The position numbers and the translations under genes are program-made. A stretch of DNA of 64,000 bases from Candidatus Jordarchaeales archaeon (GTDB taxonomy: Archaea; Asgardarchaeota; Jordiarchaeia; Jordiarchaeales; Freyrarchaeaceae), in contig JAWAHN010000002.1 of NCBI GenBank assembly GCA_038889235.1, forward strand, positions 371,300 to 435,299, written 5' to 3'. Numbering within the stretch: position 1 is the stretch's first letter; each line of letters opens with the position of its first letter. The notes beneath the pieces are model-generated. The model was given only the letters and a program-made list of their open reading frames with translations, had not been told where the DNA came from and did no database searches. Below, in pieces: positions 41,977 through 51,021 of the stretch.

Positions 41977-44370
41977 TTAGGTTTTTATTTCGAGCAAGAA
42001 CCTTTTTCCTTCATCTGGAACTCTGACGACTACTACTTTTTCTTTCTCGAAGTATTCCCATGAAGGTGTTTCCTGGCTTCCTTGCTGCAACTCCTTACCA
42101 TTCCAGAGGACCTTCGACGGTTTAAGTTCTACACCGTTGAACCTTACTTCTAGTGTTCTCATGCCAGGGTTGTAGTTTCCCTTCTTCTCACTAGCCTCGA
42201 ACTTTATGGTGTCCCCGTTCTTCGTGCAAGTGTATTCGACGATAAGGTATTCTCCTTTAGTGTAGTTGAAGCTTACCCCGTCGTCTTCGTAATATTCCAC
42301 TTTTGACGTTCCTGAAGGGTATACATTGAGCACAAGTGGGTTTATGGGTTTCTCGTCGGAAAACTGTACTACGTTGCGCATGGGGATTATCGCTCCCCCT
42401 TTGACGAAGATGGGGCAAACGTCTAGGGGGGCTTCAACTATTATTGGGAGTCCTCCAGTGATCTTTTCGTTCGTCCAAAAGTTGAACCACTCTCCTTTGG
42501 GCAAGTAGACTATGCGCGTTCTCGCTCCTTCGTAGACTATTGGGGCAACGAGCAGCCAGTCTCCAAACATGAACTGTCTCTCTGAGACGTAGCCGTCGAT
42601 GGTGCCGGAGAATATGTGCGGGTCGTCTGGAAACTCGATGAACATTGCGCGCATCACGGGGACTCCTGTCTTGTACGCTTGGTAGAAGCAGTTGTAGATG
42701 TATGGAAGGAGCCTATACCTAAGCTCGATGTACTTGCGACTGATTGACTCCACCTCTTTCCCGAAGGCCCACGGCTCCTGGTCTGGTGTCCCCGTCATTG
42801 TGTGGTTTCTGCAGAAAGGATAGAAAACGCCGAGCTGAATCCACCGGGCGAACAGTTCGGGTGACGGGCTCCTCCTAAACCCCCCTATGTCTACCCCTAC
42901 AAACGGCACGCCTGAAACACCTAGATTAAGGCACATGTTGATGCTTAGTCTCAAGTGCTCCCAGCTGCTTTCGTTGTCCCCCGTCCAGACGGCTGCATAG
43001 CGCTGGATGCCGGCAAAGAAAGAGCGCGTCAGTATGAAGGGGCGCTCGTTAGGCTGGTGGCGGAGCAAGCCTTCATACGTAGCCTTAGCCATGAGGAAGC
43101 CGTAGACGTTGTGGATCTCTCTGTGGTCTGTAAGTCTGCCGTCAGCGTTGTGAACGGCGTCAGGCCGTATGGTCTTGTTGGGGAAGACCGAGGGCTCGTT
43201 CATGTCGAGCCATATCCCCGCCACTCCCATGTCTAAGAGCTCCTTGAATAGAAGACCCCACCATTCTCTAACCTTCGAGTTGGCGAAGTCGGGGAAGTGG
43301 CATGGACCAGGCCATACGTCACCTGTAAAAAGTTCGCCGTTTGGAAGGCGGACAAAGCAGTCGTGTGCAAGCCCTTCTTCGTACACATGATACCCTTTCT
43401 CCACCTTAACCCCCGGGTCAACTATGACTACAGTTTTGAATCCGTCTCGGCCGAGCTCCTCTATCATTTTCTTAGGGTTGGGGAACTTTTCCTTATCCCA
43501 AGTGAAAACACGGAAGCCGTTCATGTGGTCTATGTCAAGCCATATGGCGTCGCAAGGTATTTTTCTCTTCCTGAGCTCGGATGCAACCTCCTTAACCTTG
43601 CTCTCCGGATAGTAGCTCCACCGGCACTGGTGATAGCCTAGACTCCAGACGGGCGGAAGGAAGGGCCTCCCAGTCAGCTCAGTGTAGTAGAAGAGCACTT
43701 TTTTCGGCTCTGGGCCATAAATAAAGTAGTATTCGAGAGGCCCCCTCTCTGCTCCAAACGAGTAGTAGCTTGCAGACTCTTTCCCCATGTCGAACGACGA
43801 GCGGTGAGTGTTGTTGAAGAATATGCCATAACTCCTCCCGTCCCTTAAAGCCATGAAGAAAGGCACGGAGCCGTAAATCGGGTCAGTGGGCGTATAGTGG
43901 TAAACGTTGTCCGTGTTCCACATGGTCAGAGCCTGGTCACGCTTGTCGAGGGGGCCGGTCTTCTCGCCGAAGCCAAAGTAGTGTTCGTTTTCAGGCATCT
44001 CCTTCCAGCACCTAACCTGCTCCCCATCCCACCCCATCCCCTTACCCAAGTCGTCGCGGTTTATCATCCAACCGTCACAGGAGTAGAACTCCAGCCTGCA
44101 CGGGTTCTTGCGAACCTTCAAAATCAAGTTTTCGGTTGAAAGCGTGAGGAACTCTCCTTCATCCCTAAACTCGGGGCTCACCGCGGCACCATGTTCCCTA
44201 ACGATCCATGGAGGGCTGGGCGCCTTATCTGGAGTTACGAGGCGAACCCGGATGACATTGTGGCCTAAAACTTTCACCTCTGCTTCAAGCTCGCCGCAGT
44301 CTAGTGCTAAAACGTTGCCCTGCAAAGTGTACCCCTTAACCCTACCAATGGACCTCCATTCCCCGCGCAA
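41977..44370 (-). CDS. malA: Alpha-glucosidase, glycoside hydrolase family 31
   Basis: The 797-aa retaining glycosidase has the barrel strand I-W-L-D-I-D-H-M, catalytic nucleophile in G-I-W-L-D-M-N-E-P-S-V-F, then V-W-T-G-D-N and G-V-D-I-G-G-F. An N-terminal beta-sandwich precedes the barrel and two beta domains close the chain. No signal peptide is seen, so it acts in the cytoplasm on maltose, maltooligosaccharides or similar. Family members also include xylosidases. TTG start after GGTGGT. Confidence 0.92.
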   Translation of the reverse strand: MRGEWRSIGRVKGYTLQGNVLALDCGELEAEVKVLGHNVIRVRLVTPDKAPSPPWIVREHGAAVSPEFRDEGEFLTLSTENLILKVRKNPCRLEFYSCDGWMINRDDLGKGMGWDGEQVRCWKEMPENEHYFGFGEKTGPLDKRDQALTMWNTDNVYHYTPTDPIYGSVPFFMALRDGRSYGIFFNNTHRSSFDMGKESASYYSFGAERGPLEYYFIYGPEPKKVLFYYTELTGRPFLPPVWSLGYHQCRWSYYPESKVKEVASELRKRKIPCDAIWLDIDHMNGFRVFTWDKEKFPNPKKMIEELGRDGFKTVVIVDPGVKVEKGYHVYEEGLAHDCFVRLPNGELFTGDVWPGPCHFPDFANSKVREWWGLLFKELLDMGVAGIWLDMNEPSVFPNKTIRPDAVHNADGRLTDHREIHNVYGFLMAKATYEGLLRHQPNERPFILTRSFFAGIQRYAAVWTGDNESSWEHLRLSINMCLNLGVSGVPFVGVDIGGFRRSPSPELFARWIQLGVFYPFCRNHTMTGTPDQEPWAFGKEVESISRKYIELRYRLLPYIYNCFYQAYKTGVPVMRAMFIEFPDDPHIFSGTIDGYVSERQFMFGDWLLVAPIVYEGARTRIVYLPKGEWFNFWTNEKITGGLPIIVEAPLDVCPIFVKGGAIIPMRNVVQFSDEKPINPLVLNVYPSGTSKVEYYEDDGVSFNYTKGEYLIVEYTCTKNGDTIKFEASEKKGNYNPGMRTLEVRFNGVELKPSKVLWNGKELQQGSQETPSWEYFEKEKVVVVRVPDEGKRFLLEIKT

Positions 44371-44531
44371 GAAACCACCACCCAGCTACCTTATCCTTTC
44401 ACATCGCTTATTCTAAAAGATTTGTGGAAAATTTTTTAAAAGGGAATTTTTGGCGCCGCTCTGGCTCTGAAAATATTTATACACCGCTTTTCCAGTTCAT
44501 AGCAGCTTAACATTTCCACTGGTGGGCTGCT

Positions 44532-44849
44532 TTGGACGAGCTTGAAAGCGCCATCCACCATCTTCTCAAAGCCAGGGAACTGCTTGAGAACGGGGGAGAC
44601 TGCAAAGTTGAGCTCTGGTTTGCCCGCTCTAAGATAGAGGTTTTCCTAGCTAAGCTTTCGCTAAAGCACGGGCTTGAAGAAGTTGCTACTCCTAGGATTA
44701 AAGGTAAGGTTAACTTAAACCTCGAAGTTGTAGACGAGCTTGTGAAGGAGTTGGGCTCAGCAGCCGAGTCCTACTGCTCAGGTGATTTTGAAGGAGCATT
44801 CAAGACCGGGTGGAACGTTCGCGAAAAACTGACGAAGCTACTACTCTAG
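44532..44849 (+). CDS. Small helical protein, unknown
   Basis: The 105-aa, wholly helical protein has regular hydrophobic spacing (A-I-H-H-L-L-K-A-R-E-L-L; A-A-E-S-Y-C-S-G-D-F-E-G-A-F-K-T-G-W). The plan recalls HEPN/helical-bundle proteins, but the HEPN R-x4-6-H motif is absent. TTG start. It is followed after 9 bp by the DUF99 gene, so the two are cotranscribed. Confidence 0.5.
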   Translation: MDELESAIHHLLKARELLENGGDCKVELWFARSKIEVFLAKLSLKHGLEEVATPRIKGKVNLNLEVVDELVKELGSAAESYCSGDFEGAFKTGWNVREKLTKLLL

Positions 44850-44858
44850 ATTGGAGGC

Positions 44859-45485
44859 ATGCATTTGATCAAGCGCGGTGTGAGGGTTTTAGGTATTGCG
44901 GAAAGCTTCGTTAAAGGCGCCAAGCGCTCCATAATTTCGGGTGTCGTCATGAGAGGGGACCTACAGATCGACGGCTTCTCCTTTGCCACGGCCACAGTCG
45001 GTGGAATGGATGCAACGCAGAGCGTGCTTAAGCTTTACGAGGACCTGAACAGGAGGGATGTCAACGTCATAATGCTGAACGGATGCGTCATAAGCTGGTT
45101 CAACATAATAGACTTGGACGCCGTTCACGCAGCAACAGCCAAACCGTTGATCGCCGTTACATACGAGGAGTCGGAGGGGCTTGAAAAGTACCTCAAACAG
45201 TACTTCGAAGACTGGGAGCAGAGACTAGCTGTATACAGGCGGCTCGGCGAAAGGGAGAAGGTCACGCTTCACACAGGGCACCAAGTGCTAGTCCGCTACA
45301 TAGGCATATCACAGAGGAAAACTCGCCTAATACTGAACCGCTTCACGCTTCAAGGAGCAGTTCCAGAGCCCCTCAGAGTAGCCCGCATACTTTCAAGAAG
45401 CATTTTAAGAAGCGGACTAGTGCCAGAGGCAACGAAGAAAGAGGAAACGACGATGAATGTAAATGGTGGCGACTTCACGTTTTAA
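44859..45485 (+). CDS. DUF99 family protein (endonuclease V-like fold)
   Basis: The 208-aa protein has G-V-R-V-L-G-I-A-E-S-F, V-V-M-R-G-D-L-Q-I-D-G-F, N-V-I-M-L-N-G-C-V-I-S-W-F-N-I-I-D and late R-V-A-R-I-L-S-R-S-I. These are typical of UPF0215/DUF99, which is related to endonuclease V and proposed to act on DNA lesions (endonuclease dU). The extra C-terminal tail (about 20 residues, Thr/Glu-rich) is not conserved core. Confidence 0.85.
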   Translation: MHLIKRGVRVLGIAESFVKGAKRSIISGVVMRGDLQIDGFSFATATVGGMDATQSVLKLYEDLNRRDVNVIMLNGCVISWFNIIDLDAVHAATAKPLIAVTYEESEGLEKYLKQYFEDWEQRLAVYRRLGEREKVTLHTGHQVLVRYIGISQRKTRLILNRFTLQGAVPEPLRVARILSRSILRSGLVPEATKKEETTMNVNGGDFTF

Positions 45486-45644
45486 TTGAAACACTCAGCA
45501 GTAAGTCTTGTACCCGGCAAGCCTGCTTCAAAGCTTCAGGATAGATTGAACGTCCATAAGCTCAGTTAGATCGTGCATGTTGAAAAGGGGCTATAAAAAA
45601 GAAGGGTAAGTGTGCCTCTCGTTTCTGGTGTAATGGCTTCCAGG

Positions 45645-46520
45645 CTAAAGGTTGACCAGGTTTTCGACCGGGCTCTTGTTGAGGTCTAAGCCGAGCTTGC
45701 GCGGCTCTATTCCCATGGCAAGCCCAACGAGCTGAGTTAGGTAGAAGACTGGAAGCGAGATTTCGGGGTCGTTCATAACCTGCCTTATGACATCCTGTCT
45801 CGCATCGTAGTTTGCCTGGCAGGCGGGGCATGAGGTCACCAGTGCGTCGAACCCCCTAGCCTTAACTGCTTTAAGCTTCCAGCCACAGAGACGGGCAACC
45901 AGCTCGGGTTCGACAACGTTTGCCCCAGCCCCGCAGCACTCAAGCCTCTCAGGGTAGTCTCCAGTCTTAGCTCCTATCGCTTCAAGTATTGCCTCCATCT
46001 TCGTTGGCTTTTCAGCGTCGTCAACACGGGGAAAGTCAGCCGGCCTGATTATGTGGCAGCCGTAGTGGCATGCCACCTTGAACCCCAAAGGCTTCGTGAC
46101 AACGCTCTTAACCTTCTCCAATCCGATCTCGTCGTGCAACACTTCTATCGTGTGCAGGATCCTAACTTGGTTGCTGGGGTCGAACTCCAGACCCTCTTCC
46201 CAGAGTAGTTCGTTAACCCAGCCGGCAAGCTTGTCGCGAGCCGCTAAGATGTGTTGTGCTTCGCAAAGCGATATGTGGCATCCATTGCATGGGACAAACA
46301 GGGGGTAACCGGATTTCTGTGCCTCAGCCAGTATGCGGCTCGCGAGGTAAAGCCACACCCTTGTGCTAACCTGCATCAAGGGGTAGCCGCAGCAAGCATT
46401 CCATCCTAGCTCGACGAGCTCCACGCCAAGTTTCGGAAAGACCTCGCGCACCGAGACCTCATACCCGTACTCCACAGTGGCTATCATGCAACCCCAAAAA
46501 ACTTTGTACTTAGCCCCCAC
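45645..46520 (-). CDS. hdrB: Heterodisulfide reductase subunit B-like protein
   Basis: In this 291-aa protein two CCG domains carry C-C-G-Y-P-L (about 43-48) and the later L-E-C-C-G-A-G, together with C-x35-39-C-C-G-x-x-C type cysteines (V-T-S-C-P-A-C). CCG domains hold the noncubane [4Fe-4S] site where disulfides are reduced. It is last in the HdrA-MvhD-HdrC-HdrB operon (1-bp gap to hdrC). Confidence 0.92.
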   Translation of the reverse strand: MGAKYKVFWGCMIATVEYGYEVSVREVFPKLGVELVELGWNACCGYPLMQVSTRVWLYLASRILAEAQKSGYPLFVPCNGCHISLCEAQHILAARDKLAGWVNELLWEEGLEFDPSNQVRILHTIEVLHDEIGLEKVKSVVTKPLGFKVACHYGCHIIRPADFPRVDDAEKPTKMEAILEAIGAKTGDYPERLECCGAGANVVEPELVARLCGWKLKAVKARGFDALVTSCPACQANYDARQDVIRQVMNDPEISLPVFYLTQLVGLAMGIEPRKLGLDLNKSPVENLVNL

Positions 46521-46521
46521 A

Positions 46522-47019
46522 CTATTCCCTCCTAATTTCAGCGGTGAGCTTCTCCAAGTTTCGCCTGAAAGCCTCCATGTTCGCAGGCTTCCCTAAATCT
46601 GGAAGTTTAAGCGTGTCCCTGGAAACAAAGTCGAAGTCCTTGTTCATCACCTCTTGCGGCGGCTGTATTGTAGCGTAGCGAACCACGTTCTCGAGCATAA
46701 CCCTGTACCCTTTGGGCGGCGGTGTGCCGCGAGCTACGAGTAGGTTTCTCAAGGCGAGTATCAGCATCGCAGGCCTAGCGTTTTGAGGACATCTAGTATC
46801 GCACTTGAGGCACTGGCAACATGACCACACCCCCCTCTCCACGCCCTCAATTAAGCCGAGCTTGAACAGCTGGATTATTGCGTGGGGGATACACTCTGCG
46901 TCAACCATGACGCAGCCCGAAGAACAACGGGCGCAGCTGTAACACACCGACGGCGTAAGGTTTGCAACCTTTTCCTTCAGCTTCTCTAAAAGCTCGTCGA
47001 CCTCCCTAAGTGCCTGCAC
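46522..47019 (-). CDS. hdrC: Heterodisulfide reductase subunit C-like ferredoxin
   Basis: The 165-aa protein has two cysteine sets, C-Y-S-C-A-R-C-S-S-G-C and C-C-Q-C-L-K-C-D-T-R-C-P, that bind two [4Fe-4S] clusters and wire HdrA to HdrB. The remainder is helical. It is located between mvhD and hdrB with single-base spacing, as in methanogen-type Hdr operons. Confidence 0.92.
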   Translation of the reverse strand: MQALREVDELLEKLKEKVANLTPSVCYSCARCSSGCVMVDAECIPHAIIQLFKLGLIEGVERGVWSCCQCLKCDTRCPQNARPAMLILALRNLLVARGTPPPKGYRVMLENVVRYATIQPPQEVMNKDFDFVSRDTLKLPDLGKPANMEAFRRNLEKLTAEIRRE

Positions 47020-47022
47020 ACC

Positions 47023-47445
47023 TTACACCTCCACAGACTCCTTCTTGAGGGGATTTGGCCCCAGTTTCCTGAGCTCCTCCACGAAGTCGCTGACTATGCG
47101 TGCAAACTTTTCCCCCTCCGACGCTGACACCCATTCAACCCTCACCCTCTCCGGTTCTATCCCAAGCTGCTTGAGCATTTCGCCGAGCAGAGCCGCCCTG
47201 CGCTGCGTCCTATAATTGCCGTTGACGTAGTGGCAGTCCCCAGGATGACACCCCGAGATTAGCACTCCATCAGCACCGTTCTTAAGAGCGTAGAGTACGT
47301 GGGTCGGATCAACCCTGCTGCTGCACATAACCTTTATCACTCTAATGTTCGCAGGGTACTCCATTCTACTCATTCCCGCCAGATCCGCGCCGCTGTAACT
47401 GCACCAAAAGCACAGAAAGGCTATCACAAGTGGCTCGTAACTCAA
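47023..47445 (-). CDS. mvhD: MvhD-like iron-sulfur subunit
   Basis: The 140-aa protein has F-L-C-F-W-C-S-Y-S-G-A-D at the start, then V-M-C-S-S-R-V-D and I-S-G-C-H-P-G-D-C-H-Y, the cysteines of the MvhD [2Fe-2S] family. MvhD connects HdrA to an electron donor or acceptor such as a hydrogenase or formate dehydrogenase. No hydrogenase large or small subunit is present in this window, so the partner must be elsewhere or different. It overlaps the hdrA stop by 4 bp. Confidence 0.92.
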   Translation of the reverse strand: MSYEPLVIAFLCFWCSYSGADLAGMSRMEYPANIRVIKVMCSSRVDPTHVLYALKNGADGVLISGCHPGDCHYVNGNYRTQRRAALLGEMLKQLGIEPERVRVEWVSASEGEKFARIVSDFVEELRKLGPNPLKKESVEV

Positions 47446-49409
47446 GTGCCCACCTCCGATATTAGGGCTTTTATCTGGGCTAGGATCTGCTTCTCCGTGA
47501 AGCCTTTCAACTCCAAGGCGTTGCTAGGGCAAGCTGCAACGCAAGCCCCACACCCCTGGCAGAGTGCGTCCACCACCTTGGCCCTTTTCCTTCCCTCGTG
47601 CTCCGCCAGCCTTATCGCCTTATAGGGGCACACTCCCACGCAAACTTCACAGCCCGAACATATTTCAGGGTTCACGGACGCCACCAGCGGCTCGACTTCA
47701 ACAACTCCCTTTGAGAGGAGGGCTAACGCCTTGGCTGCCGCCGCGCTGGCTTGGGCAACCGTCTCAGCTATGTCCTTCGGGCTGTGGCAGCATCCCGCGA
47801 AGAATACCCCACGTGTGCTCGCTTCAACAGGCTGAAGCTTCGGGTGTGCCTCCATGAAGAAGCCCTCAGAGTTCAAAGACACGTTCAACATTTTTCGGAG
47901 CTTTTCGAAGTCCTCTGTCGGCTCTAAGCCCGTCTGGAGCACCACCATGTCCACTCTGAGCTCGAGCAAGCGTCCCACCGTCTGGTCGAAGACCTTAAAC
48001 CTGAGCTTCCCGTCGACGTCCTCAAGTATCTCCGAGGGGACTCCGTGTATGAAGCGTACACCCATGTCCCTCAGTCTCCTGTAGAATTCCTCGTACCCCT
48101 TCCCGGCAGTCCTCATGTCTATGTAGCATACGTAGACCTCTGTTTCGGGGCTCTCCTCTTTTATGAGGAAGGCCTGTTTGAGCGTCGCCATGCAACCTAT
48201 CTTGCAACACCAACCATTATACTTCAAGTCCCTTGAGCCAACGCACTGTATGAAAGCCACGCTTTCAGGCTTCTTGCCCGAGGACGTCAAGATGGCTCCG
48301 CCCGTCGGGCCCGAAGCACTCGAGAGTCTTTCGAGCTCTAACCCGGTGATGACGTTCTTGTACTTGCCATACCCCAGCTGCGGAACTCTCCTAGCGTCAA
48401 ACGTCTTGAAGCCTACTGCGACAATTATTGCCCCAACCCTTATCTTCACCTCTTCGTCCTTCTGGTTAAAGTCTATTGCCCCGCGAGGGCAGGCTTCGAC
48501 GCAAAGCTTGCAGCGCCCATACTTCATGTAGAGGCAGTTTACCGGGTCCACAGTGTACTTTAAGGGGACTGCTTGGGGGAACGGGACGTATATTGCTTTC
48601 CTCTTGCTGAGCCCGACGTCGAACTCGTTGGGAACCTTCCTCGGACAAGCGTCGGCGCACGCCCCACACCCAGCGCACAGTTTTTCGTTCACATAGCGCG
48701 CCCTCCTTAGAACAGTCACTTCGAAGTTTCCAACGTAACCTTCAACTCTAACAACCTCGCTGTACGTGAGGAGGGTTATGTTTGGGTGTTTTGCAACGTC
48801 AACCATCTTGGGGGTCAAGATGCAGGCGGCGCAATCAATTGTGGGGAATGTCTTGTTAAGCTGCGCCATGTGTCCTCCTAAACTGGGGGATTTTTCAACA
48901 AGGTAGACTTTTAGCCCGGCGTCGGCTAGGTCTAGAGCCGCCTGTATTCCAGCTATACCACCACCTATAACGAGAACCGATCTCTCGACGGGCACAATCT
49001 TCTTCTCCAACGGCTCGAGCAACCTAGCCTTGGCTACAGCCGCTCTCACGAGGGCTTTAGCTTTCTCCGTGGCCTTCTCTTTCTCCCTGAAGTGAACCCA
49101 CGAAACCTGCTCCCTTATGTTCGCCACTTCTAAGAGGTAGGGGTTTAAACCCGCCGACTCCAAGGTTTTCCTAAACGTGCTCTCATGCATCTTAGGGGAG
49201 CAAGCAGCTATGACCACACGGTTCAGGTTGTACTTTTTAATGTCCTCCCTTATCACACCTTGTCCTTGGTCTGAACAAGTGTACATTATGTTTCTCGCTA
49301 CAACAACGCCTGGCAGAGTAGCTGCATACCTGGCGACCTCCTCGACGTCCACTACTCCAGCAATGTTCGTGCCACAGTGGCAGACGTAAACGCCTACACG
49401 TATTTCCAC
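47442..49409 (-). CDS. hdrA: HdrA-like flavin-based electron-bifurcating subunit
   Basis: The 655-aa protein has an N-terminal C-H-C-G-T-N domain, a Rossmann FAD domain (V-I-G-G-G-I-A-G-I-Q, about 145-154) with H-M-A-Q-L-N-K-T-F-P and D-C-A-A-C-I-L-T, two ferredoxin inserts (C-A-G-C-G-A-C; C-L-Y-M-K-Y-G-R-C-K-L-C) and two C-terminal [4Fe-4S] motifs (C-S-G-C-E-V-C; C-Q-G-C-G-A-C). This is the complete bifurcating HdrA plan. GTG start with GGAGG 7 nt upstream. Confidence 0.93.
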   Translation of the reverse strand: MEIRVGVYVCHCGTNIAGVVDVEEVARYAATLPGVVVARNIMYTCSDQGQGVIREDIKKYNLNRVVIAACSPKMHESTFRKTLESAGLNPYLLEVANIREQVSWVHFREKEKATEKAKALVRAAVAKARLLEPLEKKIVPVERSVLVIGGGIAGIQAALDLADAGLKVYLVEKSPSLGGHMAQLNKTFPTIDCAACILTPKMVDVAKHPNITLLTYSEVVRVEGYVGNFEVTVLRRARYVNEKLCAGCGACADACPRKVPNEFDVGLSKRKAIYVPFPQAVPLKYTVDPVNCLYMKYGRCKLCVEACPRGAIDFNQKDEEVKIRVGAIIVAVGFKTFDARRVPQLGYGKYKNVITGLELERLSSASGPTGGAILTSSGKKPESVAFIQCVGSRDLKYNGWCCKIGCMATLKQAFLIKEESPETEVYVCYIDMRTAGKGYEEFYRRLRDMGVRFIHGVPSEILEDVDGKLRFKVFDQTVGRLLELRVDMVVLQTGLEPTEDFEKLRKMLNVSLNSEGFFMEAHPKLQPVEASTRGVFFAGCCHSPKDIAETVAQASAAAAKALALLSKGVVEVEPLVASVNPEICSGCEVCVGVCPYKAIRLAEHEGRKRAKVVDALCQGCGACVAACPSNALELKGFTEKQILAQIKALISEVGT

Positions 49410-49513
49410 GCATCTGCCTCCACAGCAATCCTTCTAGATCGGCTTCGTCGAACCCGAAGAGACATTCACCCATATTACATTAACGCTTAACTTCTTTTTA
49501 CAAGCGCTTTTGG

Positions 49514-49549
49514 AAAAAATATATTTCTCGGATGAGTTTACCATTTAAA
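49514..49549. promoter_or_regulatory. Divergent promoter region hdr / glcDF
   Basis: ATTTAAA at 49543-49549 lies about 30 nt before the glcD-like ATG (49579) and is a good TATA box for the plus strand. AAATATATTTTTT (minus strand, 49514-49526) could serve the hdrA side with a leader of roughly 80 nt. The two units therefore probably share a control region. Confidence 0.45.
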
Positions 49550-49578
49550 CGTTGAAACGTGGTGGGGGCTTTAAGTGA

Positions 49579-51021
49579 ATGTTGGACCAAAATGAGATAT
49601 ACCGTTTTCTCGTGAGCGTCGTCGGCGAGGATGATGTGAGCATCGATATCGCTGACCTCTTCGCCTATAGCATGGATGCCTCGTTGAGGATGAGCATGCC
49701 AGCCGCCGTAGCGAGGCCAGAGAACAGGGAGGAGGTCGCTGAGATACTCAAATGGGCTGACGAAAATAGGGTTCCGATAGTTCCCAGAGGAGCTGGGACA
49801 AGCCTAAGCGGGCAAGCTGTCCCTGTGAAGGGAGGCGTCATTCTCGACATGTGCAAGATGGACCGTATAAAGGAGGTCAACCTTGAGGACAGGGTGGCTG
49901 TAGTTGAGCCGGGCGTGATATACGACGAGCTCAACAAGGTGCTAGGTAAGCTTGGGTACGTTTTCCCGCCAGACCCTGGATCAGCTATAGCTTGCACTGT
50001 CGGTGGCATGGTCGCCAACAACGCCAGCGGCATCAGAGCACTAAAGTACGGGGCGACAGTGGACCACGTGCTTGGACTCGAGGTGGTCCTTCCCGGGGGA
50101 AAGATAATTAGGACTGGAGGAAGGGTTTGGAAGTCTTCTTCCGGTCTCAACTTGACCAAGCTGTTCGTTGGCTCTGAAGGGACGCTGGGCGTCTTCACCG
50201 AGATAATACTTAAGATAACTCCCAAGCCCCGCTACTATGGGCTGACCATCCCAGTCTTCCAGAAGCTGGAACAAGCCCTAGAGGCTACTGTCGAGATAAT
50301 GAAGAGGGGCATCCTCCCATCGGCGATGGAGCTGCTCGACGACATCTGTATAATGCTCATAAACAATGTGCTTGAAGACAAGCTGCCGATGGGAGAAGCT
50401 TTGTTATTCATAGAAAACGACGGCTACAGTGAGAATACTGTTGAGGAAGAGAGCAAGATGGTTAAAGAGATATGTGAGGAGAAGGGCGCCCAGAAGATAA
50501 TATACACGACAGATAACAAGAGGATAGAAGAGTTGATGAGGCTGCGCCACACGCTGGCCAACATATTGTCAAAGCTCAGGGGGGAAAATGTCCCCTTAAA
50601 CAACATACAGGACTTCGCTGTCCCAATAGGAAAGATACCGGAAGCCGTCCGCGAGCTAAAAGAAATGGCGCGGAGCCAAGGGAGACTGATGGTAATGTTC
50701 GGACACATAGGTGACGGCAACATACACCTCGGAACAGCAATCAACCCTTGGAAGGAGGAAGATAGGAGGGCTGGCGCCGAGTTCGCCAGGATGCTTGCAG
50801 AGATAGTCGTCAAGAAGTACGGTGGGACCCTGTCAGCCGAGCACGGTCTCGGCGTCACTAAGGCGAGCCTGGTAGAGCTGGAACACGGCGACACACTAGA
50901 GTACATGAGGGCTATAAAGAGGATCTTCGACCCGCACGGGATAATGAACCCCGGTGTTATGGGGCTTCTCGAAGTTCCAAAAGACGAGTTCGTTTACATG
51001 CCAGCAAAGGTGGTGGTCTAA
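49579..51021 (+). CDS. FAD-linked 2-hydroxyacid dehydrogenase (GlcD/Dld-type)
   Basis: The 480-aa protein has a PCMH-type FAD domain (I-V-P-R-G-A-G-T-S-L-S-G-Q-A, P-D-P-G-S-A, N-N-A-S-G) followed by the FAD-oxidase C domain with H-I-G-D-G-N-I-H and S-A-E-H-G-L-G and a final N-P-G. The family oxidises glycolate or D-lactate. It touches the next gene (stop/start adjacent), which supplies FeS and CCG domains as electron acceptor. Substrate choice between glycolate and lactate is not settled by sequence. Confidence 0.9.
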   Translation: MLDQNEIYRFLVSVVGEDDVSIDIADLFAYSMDASLRMSMPAAVARPENREEVAEILKWADENRVPIVPRGAGTSLSGQAVPVKGGVILDMCKMDRIKEVNLEDRVAVVEPGVIYDELNKVLGKLGYVFPPDPGSAIACTVGGMVANNASGIRALKYGATVDHVLGLEVVLPGGKIIRTGGRVWKSSSGLNLTKLFVGSEGTLGVFTEIILKITPKPRYYGLTIPVFQKLEQALEATVEIMKRGILPSAMELLDDICIMLINNVLEDKLPMGEALLFIENDGYSENTVEEESKMVKEICEEKGAQKIIYTTDNKRIEELMRLRHTLANILSKLRGENVPLNNIQDFAVPIGKIPEAVRELKEMARSQGRLMVMFGHIGDGNIHLGTAINPWKEEDRRAGAEFARMLAEIVVKKYGGTLSAEHGLGVTKASLVELEHGDTLEYMRAIKRIFDPHGIMNPGVMGLLEVPKDEFVYMPAKVVV